Positions 36,511 to 48,950 are shown, counted from the first letter of the stretch. The stretch is 64,000 nucleotides of DNA from Azospira inquinata (GCF_018905915.1 NZ_CP064782.1:496001-560000), one strand, 5' to 3'. Notes: generated from the sequence alone by a model not told the origin. Made by a program: numbers and translations.

Positions 36511-37049
36511 GCCCGGATTCCCCGGTCAAGCCCCTTGTTCTAGGACGCCAGACCATCCGGACCAAGCCCGGAAACCCGGGACAGCCGCCACCTTACCCCA
36601 TTCCCCGCCCCTCGGCTGGACGCCGATTAGCTACCTAGCCGGGGGAAAAAGCTTAAGAAAAGTCAGCAGGAAGGCGAAAAAGAGCGGCAAAGGGGGAAAA
36701 TCGAGGGAAAAGGGCACCCAACCTGCGACACACGGCGCCATAAAGCGGACCGGAAGGCCCGAATTCCAACTTGATCCAACCCGACCCAACCCCGTACACG
36801 CCCCGTATCCCAGCCCGGCCCTGGCCCGGCCGCCTGACCGCCCTGGCAGGGAAAGCCCCAGTCGTTTCCGCAGAAAAAAGACGAACGGAGCCAGGAGCAT
36901 CAAGGGCTACAGGGGGGTAACCCTTGGCCGAAGTTAGGCCGACGCTTGCCCCTTCCCCCGGCAGTCCGACAACGCCCTTCCGGCAACCCACCGGCGCTGG
37001 CACCAGCCCCCAGCAAATCTCCCCGCTAGGGAAGCCGCCCCGCCTCGCC
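36511..37049. other. Gene-free region between efflux operon and HD-GYP gene
   Basis: About 540 bp without a supportable gene. The open frames here on both strands are short, Arg/Pro-rich and lack ribosome-binding sites. The region separates two convergent transcription units. Confidence 0.45.
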
Positions 37050-38294
37050 TTAGGGCCGCCCTTCCACGCAGTAATCCAGCCGTCCCCGGGGAGCCAGATA
37101 TTCCACCACGGCCAGGGGTAGGGTGCGGGGGTTCAGGGCCTGTTCCACCTTCAGATCCGCTTCTTCCAGATCCACCATGAGGGCTTCATTACGGGGAATA
37201 TCCGGGTCATGGACCAGCACCAGGGGGCGCAGCAGGCGGGCCCCGTCACTTTCGATGACCAGCCCCACGGTGCCGTTGGAAAGGGCGACGAAGCTGCCCG
37301 GGGGATAAACCCCCAGGGTTTTGATGAACAGGGGCAGGAGGGCCGGGTCAAACGCTCCCCCTTCCCGCTTGAATATCTGGGCCAGGGCTTCCGCCGGGGT
37401 CGCGGCCAGCTTCAGATCAAAGGGATTGCAGAGATTGTCGTAACGGTTGGCAATGGCCGCCAGCCGGGCAAGACGGGGAATGCGCTCCCCCGCCAGCCGG
37501 TTGGGAAAACCTTCCCCGTCCCAGCGCTCGTGGTGGCAGGCAATCACGTTGCGGGCCGCCACCGCCAGGTTTTTTAGCCCGGCCACGGCCTTGATGCCGT
37601 AACCGATGTGGGCCCGGTAGAACTCTTCCTCCGGCGGGGTGCGGCTGGCCGCCCGCAGAATGCGGGGAGGGATTTCCGTCTTGCCCGCGTCGTGGAGCAG
37701 GCAGCCCAGGGCCAGAGCCCGCATTTCCTCCCCGGACAGTTCGGCGCTTTTGCCCAGGAGCAGGGCCAGCATCATCACATTCAGGGAATGGAAAGCCAGG
37801 CCCCCGTCCCGGCTCGGCTGATTCACCAGTTGAACCACCGCGCTGCGGGCTTCCAGCAGGCCGGACACCACCCGCTCCGCCAGGGCCTGGGCGTCCACCA
37901 GGGCTTCGGCGGGACGGCCGGGCAGGCGCTGGAAAACGGTTTCCAGGCGGGCCGCCTCCTGTTCGTACTGCCGTTCCCGCCGGGCCAGGGTTTCCCGCTG
38001 GTGCCGCACCCGGTCGATGCGCCGCTGCTTTTCGTCCAACATGCCCGCCAGGGCCGCCGCGCCGAAATCCAGCTCCTCCCCTGCCTCTGACTTGGCAGCC
38101 TCGGGCAGGGGCCGGGCGGTGCTGCGGCCCGGGTCCCAGACCACTTCCTTAATGCCCATTTCCCGCAGGGCCCGAATCTGCTTGGCGCTGGTCAGGCGAA
38201 ATTCATTGAAGAGAAAGGGATGGCGAATCCAGCCCAGGGAAGCGAGGGAAATGAAAATGCCCGGTTGCAGGCGATCGACGCTCAAAGACGGCAT
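37050..38294 (-). CDS. HD-GYP domain protein with N-terminal DUF3391-like region
   Basis: A 414-aa cytoplasmic protein. The N-terminal 60 residues (VDRLQPGIFISLASLGWIRHPFLFN) resemble DUF3391, the usual partner of HD-GYP. The catalytic domain keeps His201-Asp202 in HDAGK and a later HHERWDGEGFP, so the GYP motif reads GFP. HD-GYP proteins hydrolyse the second messenger c-di-GMP. The metal-binding His and Asp residues appear present, so activity is plausible despite the variant. ATG 38294 was chosen because the family begins close to it; its ribosome-binding site is weak. It is divergent from a histidine kinase gene. Confidence 0.87.
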   Translation of the reverse strand: MPSLSVDRLQPGIFISLASLGWIRHPFLFNEFRLTSAKQIRALREMGIKEVVWDPGRSTARPLPEAAKSEAGEELDFGAAALAGMLDEKQRRIDRVRHQRETLARRERQYEQEAARLETVFQRLPGRPAEALVDAQALAERVVSGLLEARSAVVQLVNQPSRDGGLAFHSLNVMMLALLLGKSAELSGEEMRALALGCLLHDAGKTEIPPRILRAASRTPPEEEFYRAHIGYGIKAVAGLKNLAVAARNVIACHHERWDGEGFPNRLAGERIPRLARLAAIANRYDNLCNPFDLKLAATPAEALAQIFKREGGAFDPALLPLFIKTLGVYPPGSFVALSNGTVGLVIESDGARLLRPLVLVHDPDIPRNEALMVDLEEADLKVEQALNPRTLPLAVVEYLAPRGRLDYCVEGRP

Positions 38295-38490
38295 GGAAGA
38301 CTCGGGGAAAAAAGGGGAGCCCCGCCATTTTAGTGCACAGCTTGGAGAAAACGCGGCAATATCGGGGGTGAGCCAGGTGGCCAAAGGGGGGCGGCGGACG
38401 TAATATGCTTATGTATTAACGCTTTTCTCCCCCACCTTGTCTGCCCACCGTCCTTCCTCCCCGTCCTCTTCGCGCCCGCCGGAGCCTGAC

Positions 38491-40179
38491 ATGACTTCGA
38501 CCTCCTCCGCCTCCCGCCGCAGCCGGCAGCTGGTCTGGCTTTTCGCGGGAGCCCTGCTGGCCCTCACCTGGTTCGCCATTCTCTACAAAATCCAGACCGA
38601 GCGGACCCGGGAAATCGACAATATCAACCGGGCCAATCTGAATCTGGCCAGCTCCCTGGAAGAACACACCCTGCGCACCTTGAAGGAGGTGGATCAGGCC
38701 GTACTGTTCCTCAAATTCCGCTACGAAAAGGAAAAGGGCCGGGTGCCGATCCGGGAATATGTGCAGGAGGGCATGTTGCTCAGCAACCTGTTCAACCAGA
38801 TGGGCATTATCGACGCCCGGGGCATGTATATCCTGTCCAGCCTGCCCCGGCACCAGGTTATCGACCTGTCGGACCGGGAACATTTCAAGGTGCACCGGGA
38901 ACGGGACTGCCATTGCCTGTTCGTCAGCAAGCCGGTGCTGGGCCGGGCCTCGGGCAAGTGGTCGATCCAGCTCACCCGGCGCATCAACCGGCCGGATGGC
39001 AGTTTTGACGGGGTGGTGGTGGTGTCCCTGGACCCCTTTTATTTCATCAAGCTGTACGGGGAAATGGACCTGGGCCGCCAGGGGGTGATTGCCCTGGTGG
39101 GCCAGGACGGCATTGTCCGGGCCCGCCGCTCCGGGGATCAGGTGTCCGTGGGCCAGGACCTGCGCTACACCCATTCCCCTCTCATCGCCCAAGCCAAAGA
39201 CCAGACCCAGGGGGTTTATCACGCGGACAGCAGCATCGACCACATCCCCCGCTTTTACGCCTTCCGCCGCCTCCCCGATTACCCCTTTGTGGTGCTGGTG
39301 GGGGTAGGGGAAAAGGAAGCCCTGGCGGATTACCACAACCGGGTGCGCACCTATCTGCTCTTCGGCCTGTTCACCAGTCTTACCATCCTGGCCTTTTCCC
39401 TGGCTTCCCACCGGCTCATTGTGCAGCTGATCCGGGCCCGTAACCGGGCGGAGGAAGCCAACCAGCTCAAATCCGAGTTTCTCGCCTCCGTTTCCCACGA
39501 GCTGCGCACCCCCTTAAACGGCGTCATCGGCTATGCGGAACTCCTGGAAGACGGCCTGCCCCCGGGGGACAGCCAGCGGGAATACGCCCAGACCATCCGG
39601 GAAAGCGGCAATCACCTGCTCCATCTGGTCAATTCCATCCTGGATCTGGCCAAGGTGGAGGCGGGGCGCCTGGAACTGGATAACCAGCCCATCTGTCCCC
39701 AGGCCCTGGCCCACAGCGTGGTGGCCGCCCACCAGCCGGAAGCCGGACACAAAGGCCTCCATCTCAGCCTGGAAACAGCCCCGGACCTGCCCCCCCGCCT
39801 CAGCTGTGATCCCCTGCGCCTGACCCAGGTGCTCAACAATCTGGTCCATAACGGGGTGAAATTCACGGACCAGGGTCAGGTCACCCTGATCCTGGAGCGG
39901 GAAGGGGATCGGCTGCGCTTTACGGTGCGGGACACGGGCCCGGGCATCCGCCCCCAGGATCAGGAACTGATATTCGAGAAATTCCGTCAGGCGGATGTGT
40001 TTCTCACCCGCCCCCACCAGGGCGCCGGCCTGGGCCTGGCCCTCTCCCGCCAACTGGTGGAACTCATGGGGGGCCACCTCCGGGTAAAATCCCAGCCCGG
40101 TTCCGGTAGCGATTTCTTCTTTTCCCTGCCCGTGGCGGGACCGGACGCCCCCCTCCCCCCCTCCGGAGACCGATCATGA
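38491..40179 (+). CDS. Membrane sensor histidine kinase with periplasmic Cache-like domain
   Basis: A 562-aa kinase. It has a first membrane segment at about 14-31 and a periplasmic sensor of about 250 residues of the double-Cache type (LSDREHFKVHRE, SIQLTRRINRPDGSFDG). The second membrane segment is at about 286-306, HisKA has phosphorylatable His336 in SHELRTPLNG, and a HATPase with N, G1 and G2 boxes completes it. GGAG precedes ATG 38491. Its stop overlaps the start of a single-domain receiver by four bases, so the two form a cognate pair. The Cache domain commonly senses small organic ligands; which one is unknown. Confidence 0.92.
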   Translation: MTSTSSASRRSRQLVWLFAGALLALTWFAILYKIQTERTREIDNINRANLNLASSLEEHTLRTLKEVDQAVLFLKFRYEKEKGRVPIREYVQEGMLLSNLFNQMGIIDARGMYILSSLPRHQVIDLSDREHFKVHRERDCHCLFVSKPVLGRASGKWSIQLTRRINRPDGSFDGVVVVSLDPFYFIKLYGEMDLGRQGVIALVGQDGIVRARRSGDQVSVGQDLRYTHSPLIAQAKDQTQGVYHADSSIDHIPRFYAFRRLPDYPFVVLVGVGEKEALADYHNRVRTYLLFGLFTSLTILAFSLASHRLIVQLIRARNRAEEANQLKSEFLASVSHELRTPLNGVIGYAELLEDGLPPGDSQREYAQTIRESGNHLLHLVNSILDLAKVEAGRLELDNQPICPQALAHSVVAAHQPEAGHKGLHLSLETAPDLPPRLSCDPLRLTQVLNNLVHNGVKFTDQGQVTLILEREGDRLRFTVRDTGPGIRPQDQELIFEKFRQADVFLTRPHQGAGLGLALSRQLVELMGGHLRVKSQPGSGSDFFFSLPVAGPDAPLPPSGDRS

Positions 40180-40547
40180 TAGTGCTGGTGGTAGACGACC
40201 AGGAAATCAACCGCAAGTTACCCCTGGCCATTTTAAAGAAGCAGGGCGTGGCAACGGCGGAAGCCGCCGACGGGGAGGAAGCCCTGGCCCTGCTGGCCCG
40301 GGCGCCGGAAATCCGCCATATTCTCCTGGACGTGAGCATGCCCGGCTTAAGCGGCACGGAGGTCTGCCAGCGCCTGCGCAGCCAGGCGGACGGCGGGCGT
40401 TACCACATCGTGGCCTACACCGCCCACGCCTTCGATAACGAAACCCGGGCCATTATGGCGGCGGGGTTTGACCGGCTGCTGATCAAGCCCATCAACCGGG
40501 CCAGCCTGCTCCAATCCCTGGGCCTGGAAGAGCACCCGGCCCCTTAA
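40176..40547 (+). CDS. Single-domain response regulator
   Basis: A 123-aa receiver domain with the acidic pair Asp7-Asp8, phosphoacceptor Asp52 (LLDVSMPG), Thr82 and Lys104 (LIKP). There is no output domain. It is translationally coupled to the preceding kinase (ATGA overlap), and its end lies only nine bases from the end of the convergent hybrid kinase gene. It may pass phosphate to the neighbouring HPt domain or act by protein binding, as CheY-like receivers do. Confidence 0.92.
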   Translation: MIVLVVDDQEINRKLPLAILKKQGVATAEAADGEEALALLARAPEIRHILLDVSMPGLSGTEVCQRLRSQADGGRYHIVAYTAHAFDNETRAIMAAGFDRLLIKPINRASLLQSLGLEEHPAP

Positions 40548-40556
40548 GCCCGAGCC

Positions 40557-43838
<3,282 letters not shown>

Positions 43839-43862
43839 GGAAGGACTCCCGGGCAGAGGGCT

Positions 43863-45008
43863 TCACCGCTCCGCCCACAGGGAAACAGTCATGGTCTGGT
43901 TGTGCAGGCGGCCATAATTGGCCCCGTCCAGGGGACTGATTTCCCCGTAGGCGTAAAAGCCGGTGAGGGGCACCCCGTGGCCTACCACGTCGGCCACCGC
44001 TTCCACCTCCTCGTCGGTCTGGGTGCCCATGACCACCCGCCGCCCCACGCAGCTCACCAGCAGGGCCAGCTGGGGGGGCACACCCAGGCGGGTGGCAGCG
44101 GACTTGGCGGCCCACAGGGCCCCGTCCACCAGGGCATCCCGACTGGCATGCATGAGCCGGAGATAGCCTTCCGGATCGATTTCCCCGGCCAGAATCATGC
44201 TGCCCTGCTGCCCATCCACCCCCAGGACGGAACGGATCAGGCCCGAACATTCCCGGTTGCGGCCTTCCATGGCCAGGGGGAAATGGAGGGCGGAGGCGGG
44301 CAGATCCACCGCATAGTCCCCCAGATAGCGCTTGTACACCTCCAGGGCCGGCTCCCCATCCAGTTCGTAGAGCACGTTGCCGGCACAGCGGGTCACCCGG
44401 CGGGCCGGGCCAAAGGGAGTCCAGCCGCCGAAAGCCCCGTAGCCCAGCTGCAGGGCCGAGCCATAAAGGCCCACCGCCACCAGATGGGTGGTACTGGGCC
44501 CCTGGTTAGACAGCACCCAGGTCTGGCGGAAGGCCGTACCGTCCCCGGCCAGACCGCCGATGATGGGCAGTTGGTCCCCCAGCACATCGGCCAGCCCCGC
44601 CACCACCGCACTGCCATTGACCCGTACCCCCTGGGCGAAAACCAGAACGGCGTCCAGCTCCGGCCCCACCAGCTGTTCCCCCAGGCGCATGCCCGCCGCC
44701 CGGGATTCCCCCATGTGGCTCAGTTCCGTCACCGCCTGGCGCACCTGGGTGTGGTCGAAATGGAGGGCGGTGACAGTGGCGGCCCCGGTCATGGCGCCAC
44801 CGGGTACGATTTCCCCCGCCGTGCTGCATCCCGCCAGGCAGGCCTTGGGAAAGGCCTGGGCCAGGACTCCGGCCAGTTCACCGGCGATAAAGTGTTCCGG
44901 GGCGGCAAAGACCAGCACCAGCTGGGGGTCCATGTCCTGCCAGCCCTGCCATTGCAAGGGGGTCAGGGGGCCGCCGCCGTGGGCCCATTGTCGGACTTTG
45001 AGGGTCAT
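43863..45008 (-). CDS. FIST domain sensory protein
   Basis: A 381-aa protein with N-terminal FIST (LVLVFAAPEHF, ACLAGCSTAGEI, ELDAVLVFAQGVRVNGSAVVAGLADVLG) and C-terminal FIST_C (DALVDGALWAAKSAATR, ALLVSCVGRRVVMG, GFYAYGEISP). There is no membrane segment. FIST domains are predicted small-ligand (possibly amino acid) sensors, often beside kinases and c-di-GMP enzymes; few have been characterised. Its start overlaps the REC-HD-GYP stop by four bases, and the hybrid kinase follows 24 bp later, so the three act together. Confidence 0.93.
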   Translation of the reverse strand: MTLKVRQWAHGGGPLTPLQWQGWQDMDPQLVLVFAAPEHFIAGELAGVLAQAFPKACLAGCSTAGEIVPGGAMTGAATVTALHFDHTQVRQAVTELSHMGESRAAGMRLGEQLVGPELDAVLVFAQGVRVNGSAVVAGLADVLGDQLPIIGGLAGDGTAFRQTWVLSNQGPSTTHLVAVGLYGSALQLGYGAFGGWTPFGPARRVTRCAGNVLYELDGEPALEVYKRYLGDYAVDLPASALHFPLAMEGRNRECSGLIRSVLGVDGQQGSMILAGEIDPEGYLRLMHASRDALVDGALWAAKSAATRLGVPPQLALLVSCVGRRVVMGTQTDEEVEAVADVVGHGVPLTGFYAYGEISPLDGANYGRLHNQTMTVSLWAER

Positions 45009-46078
45009 GAAGGATTGTCCTTATCGGCTTCAGGCTCGGGCCTGTCCCCGTATTGGTCCCGGATGGTCAGTACCGCCCCCCAGTCATCCAGGAAGGCGTT
45101 CACACAGCGGGGATCGAAGTGGCTGCCCGCCCCTTCCTTTAACAAAGCTACCGCCTTTTCCAGGGGCCAGGCCGGCTTGTAAGGGCGCACCGAGGTCAGG
45201 GCGTCGAACACGTCCGCCACGGCGGTAATGCGGCCAAAGAGGGGAATGGCTTCCCCCGCCAGCCCTTGGGGATAGCCACTGCCGTCGAATTTTTCGTGGT
45301 GGCTGTGGGCGATTTCCGCCGCCGCCTGGAGCAGGGGGGAACGGCCCTGGCTGAGAATGTCGTGGCCCAGGGCCGCATGGCGCTGCATGATGCGGAATTC
45401 ATCCGGGTCCAGGCGCCCGGGCTTTAAGAGAATGTGGTCCGGAATGCCCACCTTGCCCACGTCGTGCATGGGGGCGGCGGCCAGGAGCAGTTCCAGGGCC
45501 GCTTCGTCCAGGCCCAGATGGCGGCCGATGAGGCGGGCGTAGCGGGCCATGCGCAGAATGTGGGCCCCGGTTTCCGGGTCCCGGTATTCCGCCGCCTTGG
45601 CCAGACAGATGATGGTTTCCTGCTCCCGGGTCACCAGGGAGGCGGTGGCCTTGGCCACCTCTTCCGCCAGCCAGGCCGCCCGGTCATGGAGCAGGCGCTG
45701 GCTGCGGCGCAGTTCGCAGAGATTGCGCAGGCGGGCGAGGAATTCGGCCTTATCCACCGGCTTGGTGAGGAAATCGGAGGCTCCCGCCTCCAGGGCCTGG
45801 TAGCGCACTTCCCGCTGTTCATTGGCGGTGACCATGAGCAGAGGCACGGTTTCCATGCCGGGCATGGCGCGAAAACGGCGGATAAATTCCAGGCCGTCCG
45901 GGGCGGGCATCATGTAGTCCACCACCACCATGTCCGCCTGGCCTTCGGCGCACCAGGTCAGGGCTTCCCCGGAGCGGGGAAAGCACCATATCCGGGTTTC
46001 CGGGATGCGTCCGGCCAGGGCCTTGAACAGAGCCAGATTAATTTCCGCATCATCGACGATGACGATGTTGAGCAGCAC
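45005..46078 (-). CDS. Response regulator with HD-GYP output (RpfG-like c-di-GMP phosphodiesterase)
   Basis: A 357-aa protein with receiver domain 1-120 (phosphoacceptor Asp54 in VVVDYMMP; Lys in FLTKP) and HD-GYP domain from about 165. The catalytic motifs are complete: His205-Asp206 in HDVGK and HHEKFDGSGYP. It should hydrolyse c-di-GMP when phosphorylated. The start is GTG, with GGAGG at good spacing. It is the first gene of the REC-HD-GYP/FIST/hybrid kinase operon, and the HPt of the hybrid kinase is the likely phosphate donor. Confidence 0.94.
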   Translation of the reverse strand: MLLNIVIVDDAEINLALFKALAGRIPETRIWCFPRSGEALTWCAEGQADMVVVDYMMPAPDGLEFIRRFRAMPGMETVPLLMVTANEQREVRYQALEAGASDFLTKPVDKAEFLARLRNLCELRRSQRLLHDRAAWLAEEVAKATASLVTREQETIICLAKAAEYRDPETGAHILRMARYARLIGRHLGLDEAALELLLAAAPMHDVGKVGIPDHILLKPGRLDPDEFRIMQRHAALGHDILSQGRSPLLQAAAEIAHSHHEKFDGSGYPQGLAGEAIPLFGRITAVADVFDALTSVRPYKPAWPLEKAVALLKEGAGSHFDPRCVNAFLDDWGAVLTIRDQYGDRPEPEADKDNPS

Positions 46079-46279
46079 GGCGCCTCCAGGGCAGAAGGGG
46101 TGGGAGCTGCCCCCGGGGCACCGGCCAGGGTGCGAATGGGGCCGGAGTCATTATCCCCAATTCCGGGGAAAAAAGCCTCGGTCTAACGCGGCTTTTTCCC
46201 CGTCGGATGGCTTCCCCTGGCCTTTTCCCGGTCAAAGGGAGCGGCCAGCCCCGCCCCCCGGGGATTTCGCCCTTCCGCC

Positions 46280-46648
46280 TCAGGCGGCAGGGCCGTCGCC
46301 GTCCAGGCCGGAGACTTCCCACAGGGCTTTGCCAAAGGCTTTCCAGGCGGTGCCCCCGTGGGTGAAAAAGCCCTCTTCCGCACTTATGGCCATGGTGCGC
46401 AGCATGAGGGCGGCAAAGCCGAACAACTCGGCCTTGGCCTGTGCCTGGTGATCCTTGCCCCCGTGGGCGGCCTGACGGGAAGCGTCCCGGCCATGGGAGA
46501 GGGCTTCCTCCGCCAGGGCCCGGACTTGGGCCGTATCGTTCCAGTCGATGCCCAGGATCACGCCGCGCCGCTCGATTTCTTTTTCCAAGGCCCGGGTATC
46601 CCGGTCCAAACTGGTCAGGGGACCGGTTGCCTGTGGCTTATCTGTCAT
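46280..46648 (-). CDS. Conserved-looking hypothetical cytoplasmic protein
   Basis: A 122-aa acidic, mostly helical protein that I cannot assign to a family. ATG 46648 has GGAGAG upstream. Segments such as ALEKEIERRGVILGIDWNDTAQVRALAEEAL and a C-terminal WKAFGKALWEVSG part look like a folded protein. There is no signal peptide. It is isolated: its neighbours are a LysR regulator and the signalling operon, with about 200 bp on the right of the latter. Confidence 0.7.
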   Translation of the reverse strand: MTDKPQATGPLTSLDRDTRALEKEIERRGVILGIDWNDTAQVRALAEEALSHGRDASRQAAHGGKDHQAQAKAELFGFAALMLRTMAISAEEGFFTHGGTAWKAFGKALWEVSGLDGDGPAA

Positions 46649-46735
46649 GGTCTCTCCGGGGGAATAGGATTTTTGGTCGTCTATTTTCGCCCAGGGCCGC
46701 CCGAATCCCAAGGGGGAATTGGGCGGGCCCCGGCC

Positions 46736-47626
46736 TCAGGCCACCCGGCGGGCGGCTTCCCCTTCTCCCTCCCCTTCCCGCAGGCAGGCCAGCAGGGCCC
46801 GAATAGCCGCCGTATCGCCGCCCTGGCGCCAGACGGCCAGGGTGGCCACCCGACCCTCGTCCCCCGCCAGGGGATGGAGGCGCAGGCCGCTGCGGGCGCC
46901 GTAGCTTTCCACCACCCGCCGGGGCAGGAGGGCCACCCCCATGCCCGCCAGCACACAGCCCAGAATGGTCTGGTAGGAGGACACGGGCACGATGCGCTCC
47001 GGCATGATCCCGGCCCGGGAAAACCAGGCTTCCAGCCGGGTCCGGTAGGCACAGCCCTCTTCAAAGGAAATGATGGTGCGGCATTGCAGTTCGGTGGCGG
47101 CCACCATGGGGGGCTGGGCCGCGTCGGAGACCAGCACCAGCTCTTCCTCGAACAGGACTTCCCGGGCCAGGCGGGGATCGGCCACGGGGGAGGCCACCAG
47201 GGCCAGATCCAGTTCTCCGGCCAGGACCTGAGCCACCAGGCCCCGGGTGCCCCGGGTCTGCAATTCCAGGCGCACATCCGGATAGCGGCGGTGGAAGCGA
47301 GCCAGGGGCTCGGCCAAGCGCACGCCGGCGGTGGTTTCCATGGAGCCCAGGCGCAGCTGGCCCCGGGGCACGTCGTCCGCCAGGGATTGGCGGGCCTCGT
47401 TGGCCAAGGCCAGGAGCCGATCCGCATAGTCCAGCAGCTGGCGCCCGGCGTTGGTGGGCACCAGACGCCGCCCTTCCCGGAGAAACAGGGTCACCCCCAG
47501 GTCCTCCTCCAGCTGGCGTATGCGGGTGGTCACATTGGACTGGACCCGGTTGAGCCGGACCGCCGCCCGGGTAACCCCCCCTTCCCGAATAACGGTACGG
47601 AAGATGTGCAGATCGTTCAGGTCCAT
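46736..47626 (-). CDS. LysR-family regulator, divergent from an EamA exporter
   Basis: A 296-aa LysR regulator. Helix-turn-helix: LHIFRTVIREGGVTRAAVRLNRVQSNVTTRIRQLE in family register. The C-terminal ligand domain continues to the end. It is divergent from the EamA transporter/tautomerase operon, with a 120-bp shared region carrying a small perfect palindrome. The arrangement suggests it controls export of a metabolite. The inducer is unknown. Confidence 0.91.
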   Translation of the reverse strand: MDLNDLHIFRTVIREGGVTRAAVRLNRVQSNVTTRIRQLEEDLGVTLFLREGRRLVPTNAGRQLLDYADRLLALANEARQSLADDVPRGQLRLGSMETTAGVRLAEPLARFHRRYPDVRLELQTRGTRGLVAQVLAGELDLALVASPVADPRLAREVLFEEELVLVSDAAQPPMVAATELQCRTIISFEEGCAYRTRLEAWFSRAGIMPERIVPVSSYQTILGCVLAGMGVALLPRRVVESYGARSGLRLHPLAGDEGRVATLAVWRQGGDTAAIRALLACLREGEGEGEAARRVA

Positions 47627-47659
47627 GGACGGGGCTCCGGTGTATTCATCTCAAAAAAT

Positions 47660-47672
47660 GATCGTTTCGATC
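47660..47672. promoter_or_regulatory. Palindrome in the LysR/EamA divergent promoter
   Basis: GATCG-TTT-CGATC, a perfect 5-bp-arm inverted repeat in an AT-rich stretch between the divergent starts. A candidate LysR site, but the exact T-N11-A spacing is not met. Confidence 0.5.
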
Positions 47673-47746
47673 TTAATAATTCATTTTTCAAGAACATATT
47701 GCCCGGCTACAGTGCTTAGCACAAGACCCAACCCCAAGGAGAAACC

Positions 47747-48670
47747 ATGCATCCCCAAAACGCTGCCTCCCCCGGCGGCCCTTCCCTCCGGAGCGGCTAC
47801 CTGTGGGCCGGGCTCACGGTCATGATCTGGTCCGGCTTTATCCTCATGTCCCGCTTCGGCGGCAAGAGTCCCCTCACCGGCTGGGACATCACCGCCCTGC
47901 GCTTCGGCACCGCCGCCCTGGTGCTGCTGCCCGTGTGGCTGCGCCACCACCGGGACCTCCACTTCAACGGCCAGACCCTGGTGCTGGCCCTCACCGGGGG
48001 GGCCGGTTTCGGCATGCTGGTCTATTCCGGCTTTAAGTTTTCCTCCGCCGCCCACGCCGCCATTCTTCTCCCCGGCATGTTGCCCTTTGCCGTCTCCATC
48101 ATGGCCTGGCTGATACTGGGAGAACGGCCCGGGAGTCAGCGCTGGGCCGGGCTGGCCGTTATTGGCGGCGGCCTGGTGTGCCTGGGCATGGATAGTTTCA
48201 AGGACGGCCTGGGCCACTGGCAGGGGGATCTGCTACTCCTGTCCGGCTCCTTTTCCTGGGCCCTGTACACCGCCCTGGTGCGGCGCTGGCGGGTCTCCCC
48301 CTGGGACGCTACCCTGGGGGTGGCCCTCACCTCCGCCGCCCTCTACATGCCGATTTATCTACTCTGGTTGCCCAAGGAGATCAGTCAGGTGAGCTGGGGT
48401 TTTCTGGCTTTTCAGGCGGCTTACCATGGCATTTTGGTGGTGATTGTGGCCATGCTCTTTTACATGCGGGCCATGGTCATCCTGGGCCCCACCCGGGTCG
48501 GCACCCTAATGGCCCTGGTACCGGCCATTGCCGGTCTGGCCTCCGCCCCTATTCTGGGCGAAGCCCTCTCCCCCCTGATTCTGCTGGGTCTGGGGCTGGT
48601 CAGCGGCGGCGCCTGTTTCGGTAGTCTCACCCGTATTCCTTTCATCCGGAGAAGCCCATGCCCTACGTAA
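47747..48670 (+). CDS. EamA/DMT-family transporter
   Basis: A 307-aa inner-membrane protein with ten hydrophobic segments arranged as two EamA repeats (first with WAGLTVMIWSGFILMSRFGG, second from about residue 160 with LLLSGSFSWALYTALVRRW). DMT carriers of this type usually export amino acids or other metabolites. AAGGAG precedes the ATG. The last four codons overlap the start of a tautomerase gene, so translation is coupled. It is divergent from and probably regulated by the adjacent LysR protein. Confidence 0.91.
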   Translation: MHPQNAASPGGPSLRSGYLWAGLTVMIWSGFILMSRFGGKSPLTGWDITALRFGTAALVLLPVWLRHHRDLHFNGQTLVLALTGGAGFGMLVYSGFKFSSAAHAAILLPGMLPFAVSIMAWLILGERPGSQRWAGLAVIGGGLVCLGMDSFKDGLGHWQGDLLLLSGSFSWALYTALVRRWRVSPWDATLGVALTSAALYMPIYLLWLPKEISQVSWGFLAFQAAYHGILVVIVAMLFYMRAMVILGPTRVGTLMALVPAIAGLASAPILGEALSPLILLGLGLVSGGACFGSLTRIPFIRRSPCPT

Positions 48671-48861
48671 ATATCAAAATCACCCAGGAAGGCGCCACGG
48701 CGGAGCAGAAGGCCCGCCTGATCCAAGGCGTTACCGAACTGCTGCGGGACACCCTGGGCAAAAATCCCCAGACCACCGTGGTGGTCATCGAGGAAGTGCC
48801 CACGGATAACTGGGGCATAGGCGGCGAAACCATTACCCAGCGCCGCAGCCGGGGCAGCTGA
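48658..48861 (+). CDS. 4-oxalocrotonate tautomerase-family protein
   Basis: A 67-aa protein starting MPYVNIKITQEG; the second residue, proline, becomes the catalytic N-terminal Pro1 after methionine removal. The pattern AEQKARLIQGVTELL and KNPQTTVVVIEEV fits the 4-OT subgroup, and length is normal. These hexameric enzymes interconvert enol and keto acids or dehalogenate related compounds. It overlaps the exporter gene by 13 bp. No catechol or other aromatic pathway gene lies nearby, so the substrate is unknown. Confidence 0.9.
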   Translation: MPYVNIKITQEGATAEQKARLIQGVTELLRDTLGKNPQTTVVVIEEVPTDNWGIGGETITQRRSRGS

Positions 48862-48950
48862 GGCGGGCGGAGGAAGACCCCGGGGACGGGACGGTAACCG
48901 GATTCCCGCCCCCCAACGGTTCTTTCCCTCCCCCCGCCCCTAAGCCAGAT

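Noticed and set aside
36449..36937. 162-codon frame after the second efflux operon
   Set aside because: Starts before the strong terminator at 36472-36510 and has the composition of random GC-rich sequence.
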